A stretch of 64,000 nt of DNA from Dipteris shenzhenensis (Eukaryota; Polypodiophyta; Polypodiopsida; Gleicheniales), in the NCBI GenBank assembly GCA_047967505.1, contig CM106538.1. The stretch is one strand, 5' to 3'. Below the pieces are notes generated by a model that was not told the DNA's origin, made no database searches, and worked only from the letters and a program-made list of their open reading frames with translations. The first letter of the stretch is position 1; each line of letters opens with the position of its first letter. Below are positions 10,391-21,877 of this stretch, one piece after another. The translations under genes were made by a program, and so were the position numbers.

Positions 10391-11640
10391 ATCTAAGTTC
10401 TCCACGTCCTTGCTCCCTTCTACACTCCCTTTTGTGCTCCCTTCTCTGTCTCCTTCTTCCTCGTCTTCTTTCTCATCTTCTTGTGCAGGGTCCTGTAAAC
10501 AAGGGACAACATATATCAATGTATGAAAAATCAAATCTTTACTTATAATATTGACATTATTTAATTACTTTCAAATACCTCGGGAGGCGCTCCAGTAACC
10601 CGGATATATTGCTCCTCAGTAATCAACCCGTCATTATAGAAGTGCCTCCATGTATCTCCTCTATGATGGTGGCGGTGGTAGGCTGTCTCGACAGGAGTAG
10701 GGTACCTGCCCATGATATCAAGCTGCAAGATGACACAATTTGTAGAGGAGTTAGTACAAAGAAACAACCTCCTAATAAACTACATAAACAATATAATTTG
10801 AGATCGATACTTACAAATTGGGCCTCCCATGATTCAACACCCCCTGCTCCAAAATGCACGCTTCCATATTGCTCCATTTGGATCCTTCGTGCCTCCACGT
10901 GCTGCAGACTGGGTTCCTCCTTCGCTGACTTCAGTGCTTTCTTCCACTCACGCTTGTGAGCGGTGTGGGGTGGGCCCCTTGGTGGTTGACCTCCCTCGAG
11001 CCTGGCAAGCTCCGCTAGTGCCTGCCTCTTAAAAGCGAAGATCTTTTATTGCTAAGTATCGTAACATTGGCCCATTTATCTATGAAGTTCTGAACATTGG
11101 GGGGGTTAGGATACCTAGAGCAAATAGCAACGAGGGTCTCATCAGCCAACCTCTTTGGATGGTCTTTGTAGTGAATAAAGCAATCTCTGTAATTATTAGC
11201 AATTACAAAAGCGCATGAAGGCCATGATGTCCTTCCCCCGTGCATCCATCAAGATACCTCCTATCTGAGTGATGTCATAGTAGATCATACCATCACCCGG
11301 AGGCACATCTAAATCATCTGAATCATCCTCGTCCCCACCACCAACCCTCCCAAAGCACTGTGCCATTCATCCCCCACCGCTCTCCCTACTACTACGCTTA
11401 CTACTAGGTCGTGTCGAGCTATTATGCTGGGCACTCATAGCTAGAGAAGCGACTCTTGATTGCACGGGACTACGTGGACCACTCATAGCTAAAGAACCAA
11501 GTCTCAACTGCACGGGAGTACACTGATGGCTCTACGAGGCAGAAGGGCCTCTTGACAGCATGGAGGAAGGGGATCTTGATAGCATGGGGGAAGGGGCTCG
11601 ACTCTGTAGCCGGATGGGTTGTGTTGACTCCACTGGGGTA
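10391..11640 (-). pseudogene. tnpA-like (plant transposase, Ptta/En/Spm type) gene of CACTA-3
   Basis: Leftward gene reconstructed from exon-like pieces. 11640-11250: Ser/Arg/Pro-rich N-terminus with a stop, then DEDDSDDLDVPPGDGMIYYD. 11245-11040: CFIHYKDHPKRLADETL and VQNFIDKWANVT. 11040-10817: ALAELARLEGGQPPRG and HVEARRIQMEQYGS, ending at a GTAAGT donor. 10730-10578: GDTWRHFYNDGLITEEQYIR. 10494-10391: acidic tail EDEKEDEEEG after an AG acceptor. This order (basic helical DNA-binding part, conserved THxRxDG-like region, acidic tail) fits the TnpA-like second protein of plant CACTA elements, which binds subterminal motifs. A stop and frame changes make it a pseudogene. The family assignment is by overall pattern, not by a search. 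Confidence 0.6.
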
Positions 11641-11824
11641 ATCTCAGTTGGTGTGGGGTTGGGGTGGTTTGGAGTCTATAGTGCCGACTCTTGTTAGAGT
11701 ACCCGTCATGTAGCCGTATAACTCCCTAAGACTGGGAGGGTGCCCCAAAAGGTTATATAACTCCCGAAAGATGGTCTTTCGAAGATCAGGTGAGCCTAAA
11801 GAGCTTCTTGGCCACATGATGAAC

Positions 11825-12137
11825 TGGAAAAAAGAAAAAAAGAAGATTACTAATGAACTAAGCAGAGAAAAAGAAGAGAAAAAGAGAGAAAAAGAGAGAA
11901 GGAAAGAGAGTAGAAAAGAGAGGAAAAGTGGGGATGAAAGAGAGGAGAAAGGAGAGGAAAAGAGAGGAGAAAAAGAGAGAAAAAGTGGGATAAAAGAGAG
12001 AAGGAAAGAGAGGAAAATAGAGGAAAAGAGAGGAGAAAAAAAGAGAGAAAAAGAGAGGAGATAAGAGAGAAAAAGAGAGACAAAAAGAGAAGGAAATAGA
12101 GGATAAAAGAGAGAAGGAAAAAGAGAGGAAAATATAG
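11825..12137. repeat. purine-rich AAAGAGAGAAGG satellite
   Basis: Imperfect GA/AAAGAGAGG units. All open frames through it on both strands are low-complexity artefacts. It lies upstream of the leftward tnpA-like gene, where CACTA-2 has its own purine satellite. Confidence 0.9.
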
Positions 12138-12138
12138 A

Positions 12139-12332
12139 GTGCAATTCCTTTTTTCAATCATGCTTTCCCTTTCCATCATTCATGCAATCCCCTTCTTTAG
12201 TCATGCAATCCCTTTCCATCATTCATGCAATCCCCTTCTTCAATCATGCAATCCCTTTCCATCATTCATGCAATCCCTTTCTTCATTCATGCAATCACTT
12301 ATTTCCATCATTCAATATGCAATCCTTTTCTT
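12139..12332. repeat. CATGCAATCCC minisatellite
   Basis: About five units of CATTCATGCAATCCCCTTC and CAATCATGCAATCCCTTTC alternating, with a combined period near 42 bp. Confidence 0.9.
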
Positions 12333-12339
12333 GGAAGTG

Positions 12340-12416
12340 GAAGTGGAAAGGGAAAGGGAAGAGGAAAGAGAAAGGAAAGGAAAGGGAAGGGAAGGGAAGG
12401 GAAGGGAAGGGAAGGC
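12340..12416. repeat. GGAAA / GGGAA pentanucleotide repeat
   Basis: GGAAAGGGAAAGG followed by about nine GGGAA units. Confidence 0.95.
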
Positions 12417-12439
12417 CACAGACCAGGGAAAAATAACAG

Positions 12440-12600
12440 AGTGCGTCTATCTTTGTGTATAACAGTGCATCTATAGACGTGGCTATTTGTTTCCAAAAAT
12501 AGAGTAGACGCATCTATAGATACACTCTTAGACATGCTCTTAGACACGCTCTTAGATGCGTCTATAGATGCGCTCCGATAGACGGGCTATTCTAAAAGCT
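12440..12600. promoter_or_regulatory. central motif array of CACTA-3, first block
   Basis: Copies of the end motif (GCATCTATAGACGTGG, GCATCTATAGATAC, GCGTCTATAGATGCG) recur in the middle of the element, upstream of both divergent genes. By analogy with TnpA sites in the En/Spm promoter this may be an autoregulatory region; that is inference. Confidence 0.65.
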
Positions 12601-12990
12601 TGAAAAGGACATGCGCCCGATACACAAGCACAACACTAGTACCAAAAACATTCGTTTCTTGGATATGACAAAGGACGAATCCAAAGAGAGCAACTTTCAA
12701 AGAAGATCAACCATAAAGAGACTTACCTTGGATAGAGGTATGGAAGCTTCTTGTCCTTCTTCAAAGCTGCTTCTCTTTCTTCTCTTCCTTGTTCAACCTT
12801 TGCTTCTCTTTCTTCTCTTCCTTGTTCACCCTCTTCTCTTGTGTGCTTGGAGATGATTGTGTAAGCCTAGAGATAAGTGTGGGTGCTTGGAGATAAGTGT
12901 GGATGCTCGGAACTATGTCTGTTAATAGCAAAGCAAGCCGTGCGATGCAAAAAGTATGTGAAGAAAAGCAAGCGTGCTAAAAGTAGGTTT
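12600..12990. other. leader/spacer between central array blocks
   Basis: It contains two tandem copies of CTTCTCTTTCTTCTCTTCC TTGTTCA near 12764-12830 and two copies of GTGCTTGGAGATAAGTGTG-like words near 12848-12905. No gene recognised. Confidence 0.5.
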
Positions 12991-12994
12991 GAAA

Positions 12995-13147
12995 ATCGCA
13001 TCTATAAGCGCATCTAATTGCACGTCTATATATGTGTCTAAATGCGCATCTAATTGCATGTCTACAACACGGTTTAGATGCGCCTATAGACACGCACCAT
13101 AGAACAGATGTGATTTTAGACGCAGTATTAGACGCACCATAGAGTTT
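12995..13147. promoter_or_regulatory. central motif array of CACTA-3, second block, just before tnpD
   Basis: GCATCTATAAGCGC, CACGTCTATATATG, GCGCCTATAGACACGC and GACGCAGTATTAGACGC, ending 54 bp before the first ATG of the rightward transposase gene. Confidence 0.65.
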
Positions 13148-13200
13148 TAAGATTAAATATTTGATACAAGAGCAAATTTTTTGGGTTGTTTATTTGTAGG

Positions 13201-13385
13201 ATGTCTTCATCTTCAACAAGTAGCTCCAATGAGGATGAATCCCTCCGTATCCACTATCACGAAATGTGGTTGGAGCAAAAATCAAATGTATGTGTGATCG
13301 ATGTCGAGGAAACATGTATCATGCATATAGGATTACACTCAATCACATCTCAAAGTATGGAGAATGGGATGCGACCGTAAACATG
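13201..13385 (+). pseudogene. tnpD exon 1 of CACTA-3 (zinc-binding N-terminus)
   Basis: The ATG at 13201 opens MSSSSTSSSNEDESLRI; the frame then shifts near 13262 to CMCDRCRGNMYHAYRITLNH and ISKYGEWD. The Ser-rich start, CxxC pair, histidine and HxxKYGEWD are the usual N-terminus of plant CACTA TNP2 transposases. The exon ends at a GTAAGT donor at 13386. One single-base shift breaks it. Confidence 0.75.
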
Positions 13386-13460
13386 GTAAGTGTTAAAGAG
13401 TTAAGGTTGGTTGAGATACCTATGGGTGTTCATATGTTTGAGTTATGATCCCATTTTAAT

Positions 13461-14096
13461 TTGATACAAGATGCAGTGCCACACCCACATATGTTGCCCT
13501 ATGCTCGTCATGAGGAGGCGAAGCATCGGCGATATGAGGTGGGATCTTCAGGAGGGACCGTTACGGATGCATGGAGTGATGGTGATAGTAGCCCTCTACC
13601 ATTACCTCATGAAGCCATGGAGGAGGAGGTGTTTGATGATATGGTGCAGGATTTATATGTCCATCAATCCAAAGGGAGGGATGACAGCATGGAGCAGGAC
13701 AATCTTTTTACTACAGCATCGACTCCACTGTTTGAGGGGTTCCACCTCAAGATCAATCATCTGCTTGATCCCATGCATATCATCAAGAATGTGGCATTTA
13801 CCATTTGGGAACATTTGAATGGGACACACGATTATGTAGGCATAAGGGAGGATCTACGTACCACAAGGAGGATGCATGAAGCTTGGCCACAAGAGAGACC
13901 AAATGGGCGTGTTTTTTACCTCGTGCACTGTGGAGGTTATCAAAGCTAGAGATGGTGGCGGTGAAGCGTGCTATTACTACAATTCGTACTCCCACTGGAT
14001 GCATGAGGTGTTTGAAGGGGTCTTTACAAAGAGCAAGAAAAGAGGTGGAGCAATTATATGGCTTGAAATCTCATGATTGGCACAAGATGCTCCAAG
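13461..14096 (+). pseudogene. tnpD exons 2-3 of CACTA-3, fused across the deleted TNP2 core
   Basis: The open part from 13461 carries an acidic stretch and TPLFEG, which normally begins the TNP2 domain. It passes at about 13735-13750 straight into INHLLDPMHIIKNVAFTIWE, which normally ends it. The catalytic core between is gone. A further piece, RAITTIRTPTGCMRCLKGSL and GLKSHDWHKMLQ, follows with a frame change near 13905 and ends at a GTAAGT donor (about 14097). The product would lack transposase activity. Confidence 0.8.
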
Positions 14097-14351
14097 TAAG
14101 TATTTTATGTGCATAATATCTTTTTCCTTTCAAATTTGTGAGTGAATTAGAAGCAACTTATCAACCATTCCTCGTGTGTTTAGTTCATACTACCTACTAG
14201 CATTTCTCATAGTGCATCGAAGGACGTGAAGGATTGTATTTACAAGATGGGCGAGCTTGTGAGGTACTTTACATGATACAAAATGTGATGCATATCAATG
14301 CTCCATGCAAGGTGTTCATATTGCTAATATGGTGTACTTTTTGATTTCTAG

Positions 14352-15048
14352 GTATGTGAGCTCAAAGGAAATAGACCCCACCACACTTGAGAATGCTCGA
14401 CTTATGTTAGTGGGGGTGGTTTGTTTAGTGGAGGAGACATTTCCACATTCTATTCTCACAAGCCAACTACATCTCATAGTGCATTTGGTGGATGAGATTG
14501 CTATATGCGATACTATACATGCACGATTGTTGTTCTTCCTCGAGCGCTTCATGAAGACCTTGAACGGTTTTGTGAGACAAAATGCAAGACCCGAAGGTAG
14601 CATGGCCGAGGGTTGGTTGGTGCAAGAGTCACTTGTATATATTTCTGAGTTTCTTGTTGATGTGGATAGCTCTCTCCCACGACTATGGAGAGATTATGAA
14701 GACCTAAGGATGACCTCTATTGTGCCTCAAGGGAAAGGATGCAACAAAGTTATAGACATGAAGTTTCTTAATAATATCAACCTCTCTTGCGTGCTTAATA
14801 GTGATGTGATGAAAAGATGGGTGACAAGATACGAGGATGCAAAGGCAAGAAGACAAGAAGAAAGGGCCCTCTTTCGTACACACCACGGATCTCGTGTGCC
14901 ATACCCTCAGTATCTAAGAGCATTTCCAAAGGATATTCATGTGGATTGGCTACTTGATGAAATGGAGAAAGCAAATAAAGATGAGGGGATGCATATCACA
15001 ATGGAAGAATGGGAGTATGCTAGGGGATGCATGAGCAAGGTCGGTATA
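14352..15048 (+). pseudogene. DUF4218 exon of CACTA-3 (open, ~230 codons)
   Basis: The exon follows a TTTTGATTTCTAG acceptor and stays open throughout. It shows LENARLMLVGVVCLVEETFP, HLIVHLVDEIAICDTIHAR, LERFMKTLNGFVRQNARPEG and MAEGWLVQESLVYISEFL, which is the complete DUF4218, followed by a charged helical region (DIHVDWLLDEMEKANKDEG). This is the best preserved coding block of the element, which is curious because the TNP2 core that it normally accompanies is deleted. Confidence 0.85.
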
Positions 15049-15120
15049 TAGAATGTTATGCATAAGTTAGGAGGTTTCAATAATTTAGATTGCTTATTTA
15101 ATTGATTTTGTCTTGGTGTA

Positions 15121-15465
15121 GTGCACTATGTTCAATGCTATATCGTGTGAGGGCAAGCATTTTCGAACACAATGGATTGATGATAAGAGAAACACACAAG
15201 ATTGCGGCATCATTACTAGCTTTGAGGGAGCCAATGGAGCCATGGATGATTATTGTGGCATAATCTAAGATATTATTAAGCTTGACTTTCGATGCTTCTT
15301 TGTGTATGTTTTGGATGTAAAGTGGTTTAAGGACGTGGTGGAAAGAGGCCCTAATGCAACAATCAAATGCCATGCAAGTGGCTTTGTAACTATTGACTTT
15401 ACAAAGTTTTGGTAAAGTAAGGACACACTAGTACTACTGCAACAATGTGAACAAGTACTGTACAC
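15121..15465 (+). pseudogene. DUF4216 exon of CACTA-3
   Basis: TQDCGIITSFEGANGAMDDY, KLDFRCFFVYVLDVKWF and RGPNATIKCHASGFVTIDF match the DUF4216 pattern and align with CACTA-1 and CACTA-2. Stop codons occur near 15268 (TAA) and 15412 (TAA), so the exon is dead. Confidence 0.8.
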
Positions 15466-15546
15466 ACATATAAAAATACTCACTTTTAAATATTTGATAC
15501 CTTCGATGCAAGGAAAATAACATGATTGTATTTGTGTTTGAATTAG

Positions 15547-15960
15547 GTTGTCTATCAACCAATGGTGGATAATAATAGATGGTGGCATGTCATACCTATT
15601 ATGCCACGTTCCAAAGTGATGTATAGTACATTTACTAATATGGAGCATATGGAGGATGATCATGGCCATGGAGGTGATGATGACCGTAATATGAGAGAGG
15701 AGGATGATCATGAGATAGGAGATACAGATATTGAGGCCATTACCCGTGAGGACGAGCCTACCATTGGTGATGCTGATTTCGATGAGCACATGAGTAGCAC
15801 AAGTAGTAGTGGGTTGAATGTATTTGTAGATCTAAACACTTGTTTGGATTTTGAAGTAGATAGTTTGGCAAGGGTTGATCTCATTGAGGATGAGATTGAA
15901 CCATCATTGATATTGGCAAAACTATTTTACATATTGTCTCATTCTCCTCACCTCACTTAA
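15547..15960 (+). pseudogene. acidic C-terminal exon of CACTA-3 tnpD
   Basis: It starts after an AG near 15546 with VVYQPMVDNNRWWHVIPIMP, equivalent to the RWWYV segment of CACTA-1, then a long D/E/H-rich tail (MREEDDHEIGDTDIEA) and a TAA at 15958. Open throughout. Confidence 0.75.
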
Positions 15961-16084
15961 TTTTTGTATATGTGGGTTTCCAAAAAAGCATTGATGTTTT
16001 TGTTAAAATTATGTGCTTTGGTAATCATGAGCAATGTTTGGAAAGTAGTAATGTACATTTACTAGCCTACACCTAAATCTCACT

Positions 16085-16366
16085 TTCTGTATTCTCCGTT
16101 TTGCGTCTAAATACGCATCTATTTCTCAGTGTAGATGCACTAATAGATGCACTAATACACGTGCAAATAGATGCACTATTAGATGCAGTGTTAGATGCAC
16201 CCGTATTTTCTTAGTGTAGACGTGCTAATAGACACATCAATACACGCGCAAATAGACACGCTGTTAGACACGCCCATAATTTCTCTATTCAAGAAATGCC
16301 TATAGATGCGCCCACTATTTTGTGCATCTATCAAGTGCGTCTATAGCTGCTTTGTGTTGTTGTGTA
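16085..16366. repeat. right subterminal motif array and inverted repeat of CACTA-3
   Basis: At least twelve degenerate copies of TAGATGCACTA / TAGACGCGC, ending in GCGTCTATAGCTGC and the terminal TTGTTGTGTA. Confidence 0.85.
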
Positions 16367-18449
16367 CAACCCTAGTCGAATCTGAGGGAGCCCATAATAT
16401 ATGGGTAAGCCCGCAAGGTCTGGGGACATGCTCCGCACTAAGGGAATCCTCTTATGAATGGAGAGGAGCCGTTTGATGTTTGTCCTTTGCTCGTGTGCAC
16501 AGCCACCATGTATAAGAACAAGAGAGGAAGCTTGGATTCGGGTTACCACATCTGCACGATGGAAAGTAGATGGAGAGGAAGCACTTTCACCTTACGATCA
16601 CGTAGAAACTTTGAAAAAAACAGAGTAGGCTAGGAGACATCGCTCCACCAGGCTATATGGCAACCAGAAATGGTGGTATACTCCTTATAATCATCTAGCA
16701 TTCATTTGAACGATGTTCAGAAAGCAATATATGGGTTACGAGATAGAGCTACCTATTCAGCATACCCAAAAAAACAAACATGATTGTCCCAGTGCCGGAT
16801 GAGAGAGGACAAAAACGTTTCATATTAACAAACGAAAGAAACCTTCTACTTATGAGGGCTTGATGCCTCGACATGTTGATACTTTAGAGATGTAAAATAT
16901 AGATTGGAAGTCGACTAGCTTAAGTTCATATGCATCTCGGGCTCCCCTGCATCCTACAAAAAAAAGAACATGAAGTCCTTCTACATGGACATGATGATCT
17001 ATTAGAACACTGAGGACGTCGGTCAACAAGGAAGCTTCTCCACTCCTGTTCATAGTCTTTAAGTGAATACTCAACATGATGCGCATTCTGAGGTTGGCCT
17101 TTAATGAGGGTTTCCTAACTATGAAATTATAAACTTATACATGAGCATTCATCTCAGCTCACGCACTCCTCTCCTATTGTATGGATACCCTTATATAAGA
17201 ATATAAATAATGCTCGATCGATACGGAGAGAGCATACATTAAGAAATAGCATGGTTGCATTGGGAGTGCTCCTACCGATAATCGAGTACACGTAGAAAGC
17301 ATATAATGACTACAAAAGTCCTCAACGGCCCATGCCCCAGGGACAAACAAATGATAGAACTAGTGCAGGTAAATTCACATAGGATAGATGGTGACAAATA
17401 TGATTACGAATACTAGTAGAACGAGTGATTGAAAGAATCATCTATACTAATGTAATCTTTGAAGCATCTGTTATGAGATTCTAAGTTTACTTTTCACGAA
17501 AACTGGCTCGAAACTCCCCGTGAGCCTCTCTCCAAGCTTTATAAACATTACTATTACTAAAATCTTCTTGATTCGATTGCCTTCTTTTACACTTGCCTCT
17601 AGCTTAGTCAACTATGCACGCTATGGGCAGCTTCAAATACTAAGGCCTAGCATAGTTGTAGGAGGAGTGCCTTGAGCCTTCAAGATCCCCAAAAATTATG
17701 GGAGCTCCTGATCACCGACTGAGTTACCTATGGTTCCTTTGCAAGATCTTCTTGCCTCCATGATCATAGCCTCCATAACCTTGGCCCAAAGAGGAGGCTT
17801 CATTCGATAATATAGCCAGAGAGCCTTGTTAGCATGTACCATAAAGTAATATTAGATACAGAGAACTTTTTGTGATATGATGGTTGTCATGAGCTATTAC
17901 AAAGCATAATACTACATCATATGACAGGCTGCTCACAGGGCAGGAATACTATACTAACAATATTATTTTTTGCTCACTGGGACACAGTTTGAAGTTATTA
18001 ATGAGCCCTCCTTTGAGGTCCAAGCATTCTATCATAGGTTATTGGTATAATGCTCTGTTCTAAAATTCACAATCCAATAAGAAGAGCTTATGGGAAGAAT
18101 ACTTTGGGCTCCAATGGCCAATTTTTTTGGATGAAGTAATGCTTTACTATAACTATATCATTTTACTAATCACTATTTTGCTATAGAATCACAATATAGA
18201 GACCTCGGAATAGTATTACTTGCTTGTTTTACATGCACTATAGAGCCGAAGTCCTCTAAATCCACTATGAGCTATATGTATGCAAGATACTACAATACAA
18301 TATGCACACACTATCTCTCTATATGTACATTAATACATTTGGCTAGAAAGATAGACTATCATCTCCTAGTATGAATTAGGACATGTCACACAAACTTCCC
18401 CTCCCACTCCCCCTCTTCTATTGCTTAAAATGATGGGAATGACAGGGAT
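16367..18449. other. gene-free relic sequence between CACTA-3 and copia-1
   Basis: No coding frame of note. A TATA-like CCTTATATAAGAATATAAA lies at 17188-17206. The last ~20 bp (GACAGGGATGACAA at 18441) match 49555 downstream of repeat B, so at least the right edge belongs to a repeated relic family. Confidence 0.4.
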
Positions 18450-18454
18450 GACAA

Positions 18455-18752
18455 TGTTGAGATATCAAGCTCTACCCCCGATATATCTCCTGGATGACTA
18501 TCATTTATGTCACCGCCTATGTTAGTTGTACTCGTGGTGTAGTTAGACTACCACGTATGTTTTTGGTTTGGGTTCACATATGAACCACGTATTCTAGGGT
18601 TTGACGTATAGGGTATTTCCCTCTTCTATTGTATTGTTGTTGTGTGCAAAAGTGAAGAAAGGCTTCACCCTCCAACCTTGTGTCCTCTCTCTTTTGTGTG
18701 TTGTGAAGAAAGCTACACTTGAGTCTCCTATCTCTCTCCCTTATTCTTTACA
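18455..18752 (+). repeat. 5' LTR of copia-1
   Basis: 298 bp, TG...CA ends, directly followed by the primer binding site. Presumed to hold the element's promoter; no unambiguous TATA box was picked out. Confidence 0.97.
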
Positions 18753-18768
18753 TGGTATCAGAGCCTTG
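18753..18768 (+). other. primer binding site of copia-1
   Basis: TGGTATCAGAGCCTTG matches the complement of the 3' end of plant initiator methionine tRNA, the usual plant copia primer. Confidence 0.95.
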
Positions 18769-21700
18769 TTCGTGGTAAGGAGCTCAAGAAAGCAAGCCAA
18801 GTTTGTGGTGTCCTGGTAAGAGGACCAATGTTGCTTTCCTATTTCGAGTTTGGGAGCAAATCTCTGCAGGTAGCACAGCCAGAAGTGCATGAGTGCACTG
18901 TTTCAGATTGAGAGGCCCTTCGCGGTGTGGCGAGAGCGCAGTGTATGCTGCGGGACAAGGGCGAAGCCCTTGGTGACTTTATTTTTTTGATTTGAGGCCG
19001 TTTCGGGGCCCGTTTTGAAGGCGGAAGTTCTTCGCAGGCACTCAGAAAAAGGCCCTGTTTTTCGCTGTGCGACCACTGCGCGGCTAGTCGGTGGAAAGGT
19101 GCCACAGAAATTGCATCGTATGCCTGTGTGCAGAGATATTGGGAGTTGCAGATTCATGCCTGTTGCCTGTTGATGCAAAATCGTACTAGGAAGTGACTGT
19201 GTGGTGAAATACCACTTTCGTCAGTGTTGCGGATCTGCCCCTGTGAGGCTGTTTGCAGAAGTTTTGCTATTTGCCCTTGTGAGGCATTTGCTGTGTTTAC
19301 AGGTTGCTGTTGCAATTCGTGATTTGTAAAATGTCTGAGAATCTGTCTACCATTGTCAGTGAGAAGCTTGACAAGAACAACTTCCAAGCATGGAAGTTCA
19401 GGATGACAGACTTCCTTATGGGAAAGGGAGTTTGGGATTACATCAGTGGTGAAACTACAGAACCAGTTTTGGGTGCTGCTTCCACTCCTGCTGAATTGAA
19501 GGCCTTTAAAGAATGGCATGAAAAAGCCAGAAAATGCTTGTATTGGCTGTCTGTTAGCATTTTAGATTCTATGATTGTGCATATACAGGATGTAGAGACG
19601 CCTAAGGAGGCATGGGATACATTGGTGAAGCTGTATAGCACAAATACCAAAGCACGAAAGATGCAGCTAAAGCAGGAGTTGCACAATGTGCAAAGGAAAA
19701 ATCTGAATATAAATGAGTATTCCTTGAAGGTGAAAGGCCTTGCAGATTCTCTTGCCTCCACTGGAGCACCTGTTGATGATGAGGACTTAGTGTCCGTGAC
19801 CTTGAATGGTCTTGGGAAAGATTATGCACAGTTTCGGACATCCATTGGAGTCCGTGAAACATTTCCTGATTTTCAGGAACTTATTGCTCTCTTGCTGAGT
19901 GAAGAGCAAAGGAATGGTGGTTCAGCCACCTCAACTTCTCAAGAGACTGCTTTCTACTCGAATACAGGTAGAGGCAGGGGTAGAGGAAGAGGCCGTTTTG
20001 GTGGCCGTGCAGGAAATCAGAACCAACAGCAACAACAGGAAAACCAGTCCTATGGAGGAGGACGTGGTAGCTCTAGAGGCAGGGGGAGCCAAAGAGGCCG
20101 TGGTTCATGGCAAAGGAACCAGCAAGTAAATAGCAGCACAGAATGCTATTATTGTGGAAAGCCTGGACACAAGGAGAATACATGCTATAAAAAGCAGAAT
20201 GACATCAAAAGTGGGAAGTTGCAGCAAAGCAACTATGCATCATCAAGTGGGCATGGTGACGACAGAAATGAGCACCTTTTTGTGATGCAGCATATGGTTA
20301 ACTCCATGTCAGGAGATGCTGCAGCTTGCAATGATGTTTGGTATGTTGATTCAGGTGCCTCTAACCACATGACCAGTCATGGTGAGTGGTTTCATGATGT
20401 TAGAAATTTGGATAAGCCAGGTTATGTTGAAACAGGTGATGATACTGTGCACCCAATTACGCAGGTTGGTAAAGTGCCATTGGCTATGCAGGATGGCAAA
20501 ACGAAGTACTTGGCAGATGTACTTCATGTTCCAAAAATCTTTAAGAACCTGGTTTCAATTGGCCAGATGGTTGAGCAAGGTCTGCAGGTTAGATTTAATC
20601 CTGATGGATGCTTTGTTGAGGACTTGAAAAATAAGTGCCGCTTGGTTGCAAAAGGTAACAAAAATGGCAGAATGTTCACCTTGGATGTTGATATGCCTGA
20701 GGTGAAAGCTGCTATGTTTGCGCATGGGAGAGGTGTCATTATAGATATTGAGATATGGCACAAGCGCATTGGGCACGTGAATATACAAAGGCTAAAATCT
20801 ATGCAAACGAAAAACATTGTTGCAGGTTTGCCTAAATTCAGAGTTGAGGGAATGCAAAAGGTATGTGAAGCATGCCAAATGGGTAAGCAGGCCAGACATG
20901 CATTTCCCAAAAATGCTAAGGTGAGCAGAAGACCTTTGGAAGTGATCCATTCAGATGTTTGGACAACCAAAGCTGCTTCTATTGGTGGATGCCATTATTA
21001 TGTGACGTTTATTGATGACTACACTAGGAAGGTGTGGATTTATTTTATGAAGCACAAAAGTGAAGTGTTCAGCCATTTCAAGGCTTTTAAGGCCATGGTT
21101 GAAAAAGAGAAAGGTGTGCATATTAAAGTGCTAAGATCTGATTGAGGGAGAGAGTACTTTTCAGAAGAATTTTGTGAATATCTGAAAGAACAGGGAATTC
21201 AAAGGAAGTACTCATGCAGGTCTACCCCTCAGCAGAATGGGGTTGCAAAAAGGAAGAACAGGCATATTGCAGAAGTAGGACGGGTGATCCTAAATGAGAA
21301 AAACATGCCTGATTATTTTTGGGCTGAAGCAGTAGCAACTGCTGTTTATATTATGAACAGAACCCCCACTGCAGCTGTCCATGGCATGATGCCTGAAGAA
21401 ATGTATACAGGCCAAAAACCAGATATTTCTCACTTGAAGGTATTTGGTTGCATAGCTTATGTTCATGTTCCTGATGAGAAGAGAACAAAGCTGGATCCAA
21501 AGGCAGAAAAATGCATCTTTATTGGATATGCTCTGCACCAGAAAGGGTATCGCTGTTATAACCCTTCCACCCGCAAAATGCAAGTGAGCAGAGATGTTGT
21601 TTTTGATGAAATGAGCAGCTGGTATGCACCAACTGTTATGATAGGAGATGCAGATGCAGGAAATAGGAATGCTGCAATAAATGCAGAGCAGCAATCTCAA

Positions 21701-21877
21701 GCCTTGAGTGGACCCAGAGAGTCCTCTACTAGTGGATCTAATGCATGGACAGGGAGATTGAGATCTAGTGAATCGTCACATGGCAGTCCTGATAGTGTTG
21801 TGCAGGTATCACATAAGGGAAAAGAAAAAGTAGACAATGCTCCAGTGTTTGATGTGTCTGCTGGTAGCTCTATACAT

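Larger units (their letters stand above)
9652..16366 (+). mobile_element. CACTA-3: complete, internally deleted CACTA-like transposon
   Basis: The termini are inverted repeats: left TACACAACAAGACAAAACA, right (reverse complement) TACACAACAACACAAAGCA, and both run directly into CTATAGACGC motifs. Inside are a leftward tnpA-like gene (10391-11640), a purine-rich satellite, a central motif array and a rightward tnpD-like gene (13201-15960). The protein domains place it in the CACTA superfamily, but the ends do not begin with CACTA. TA could be read either as part of the repeat or as a 2-bp duplication flanking CACAACAA. The TNP2 core is deleted, so it cannot move on its own. Confidence 0.85.

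Noticed and set aside
11644-12180. Open frames of 97-166 codons around the purine tract
   Set aside because: Low-complexity products of AAAGAGAGG repeats in several frames on both strands.
8196-18449. A third, older copy of repeat A/B split by CACTA-3
   Set aside because: It starts after a CA tract (8140-8190) and shares a few words such as GAGACCYTGCATGCA, but I could not extend an alignment; length also differs. Needs a computed alignment.
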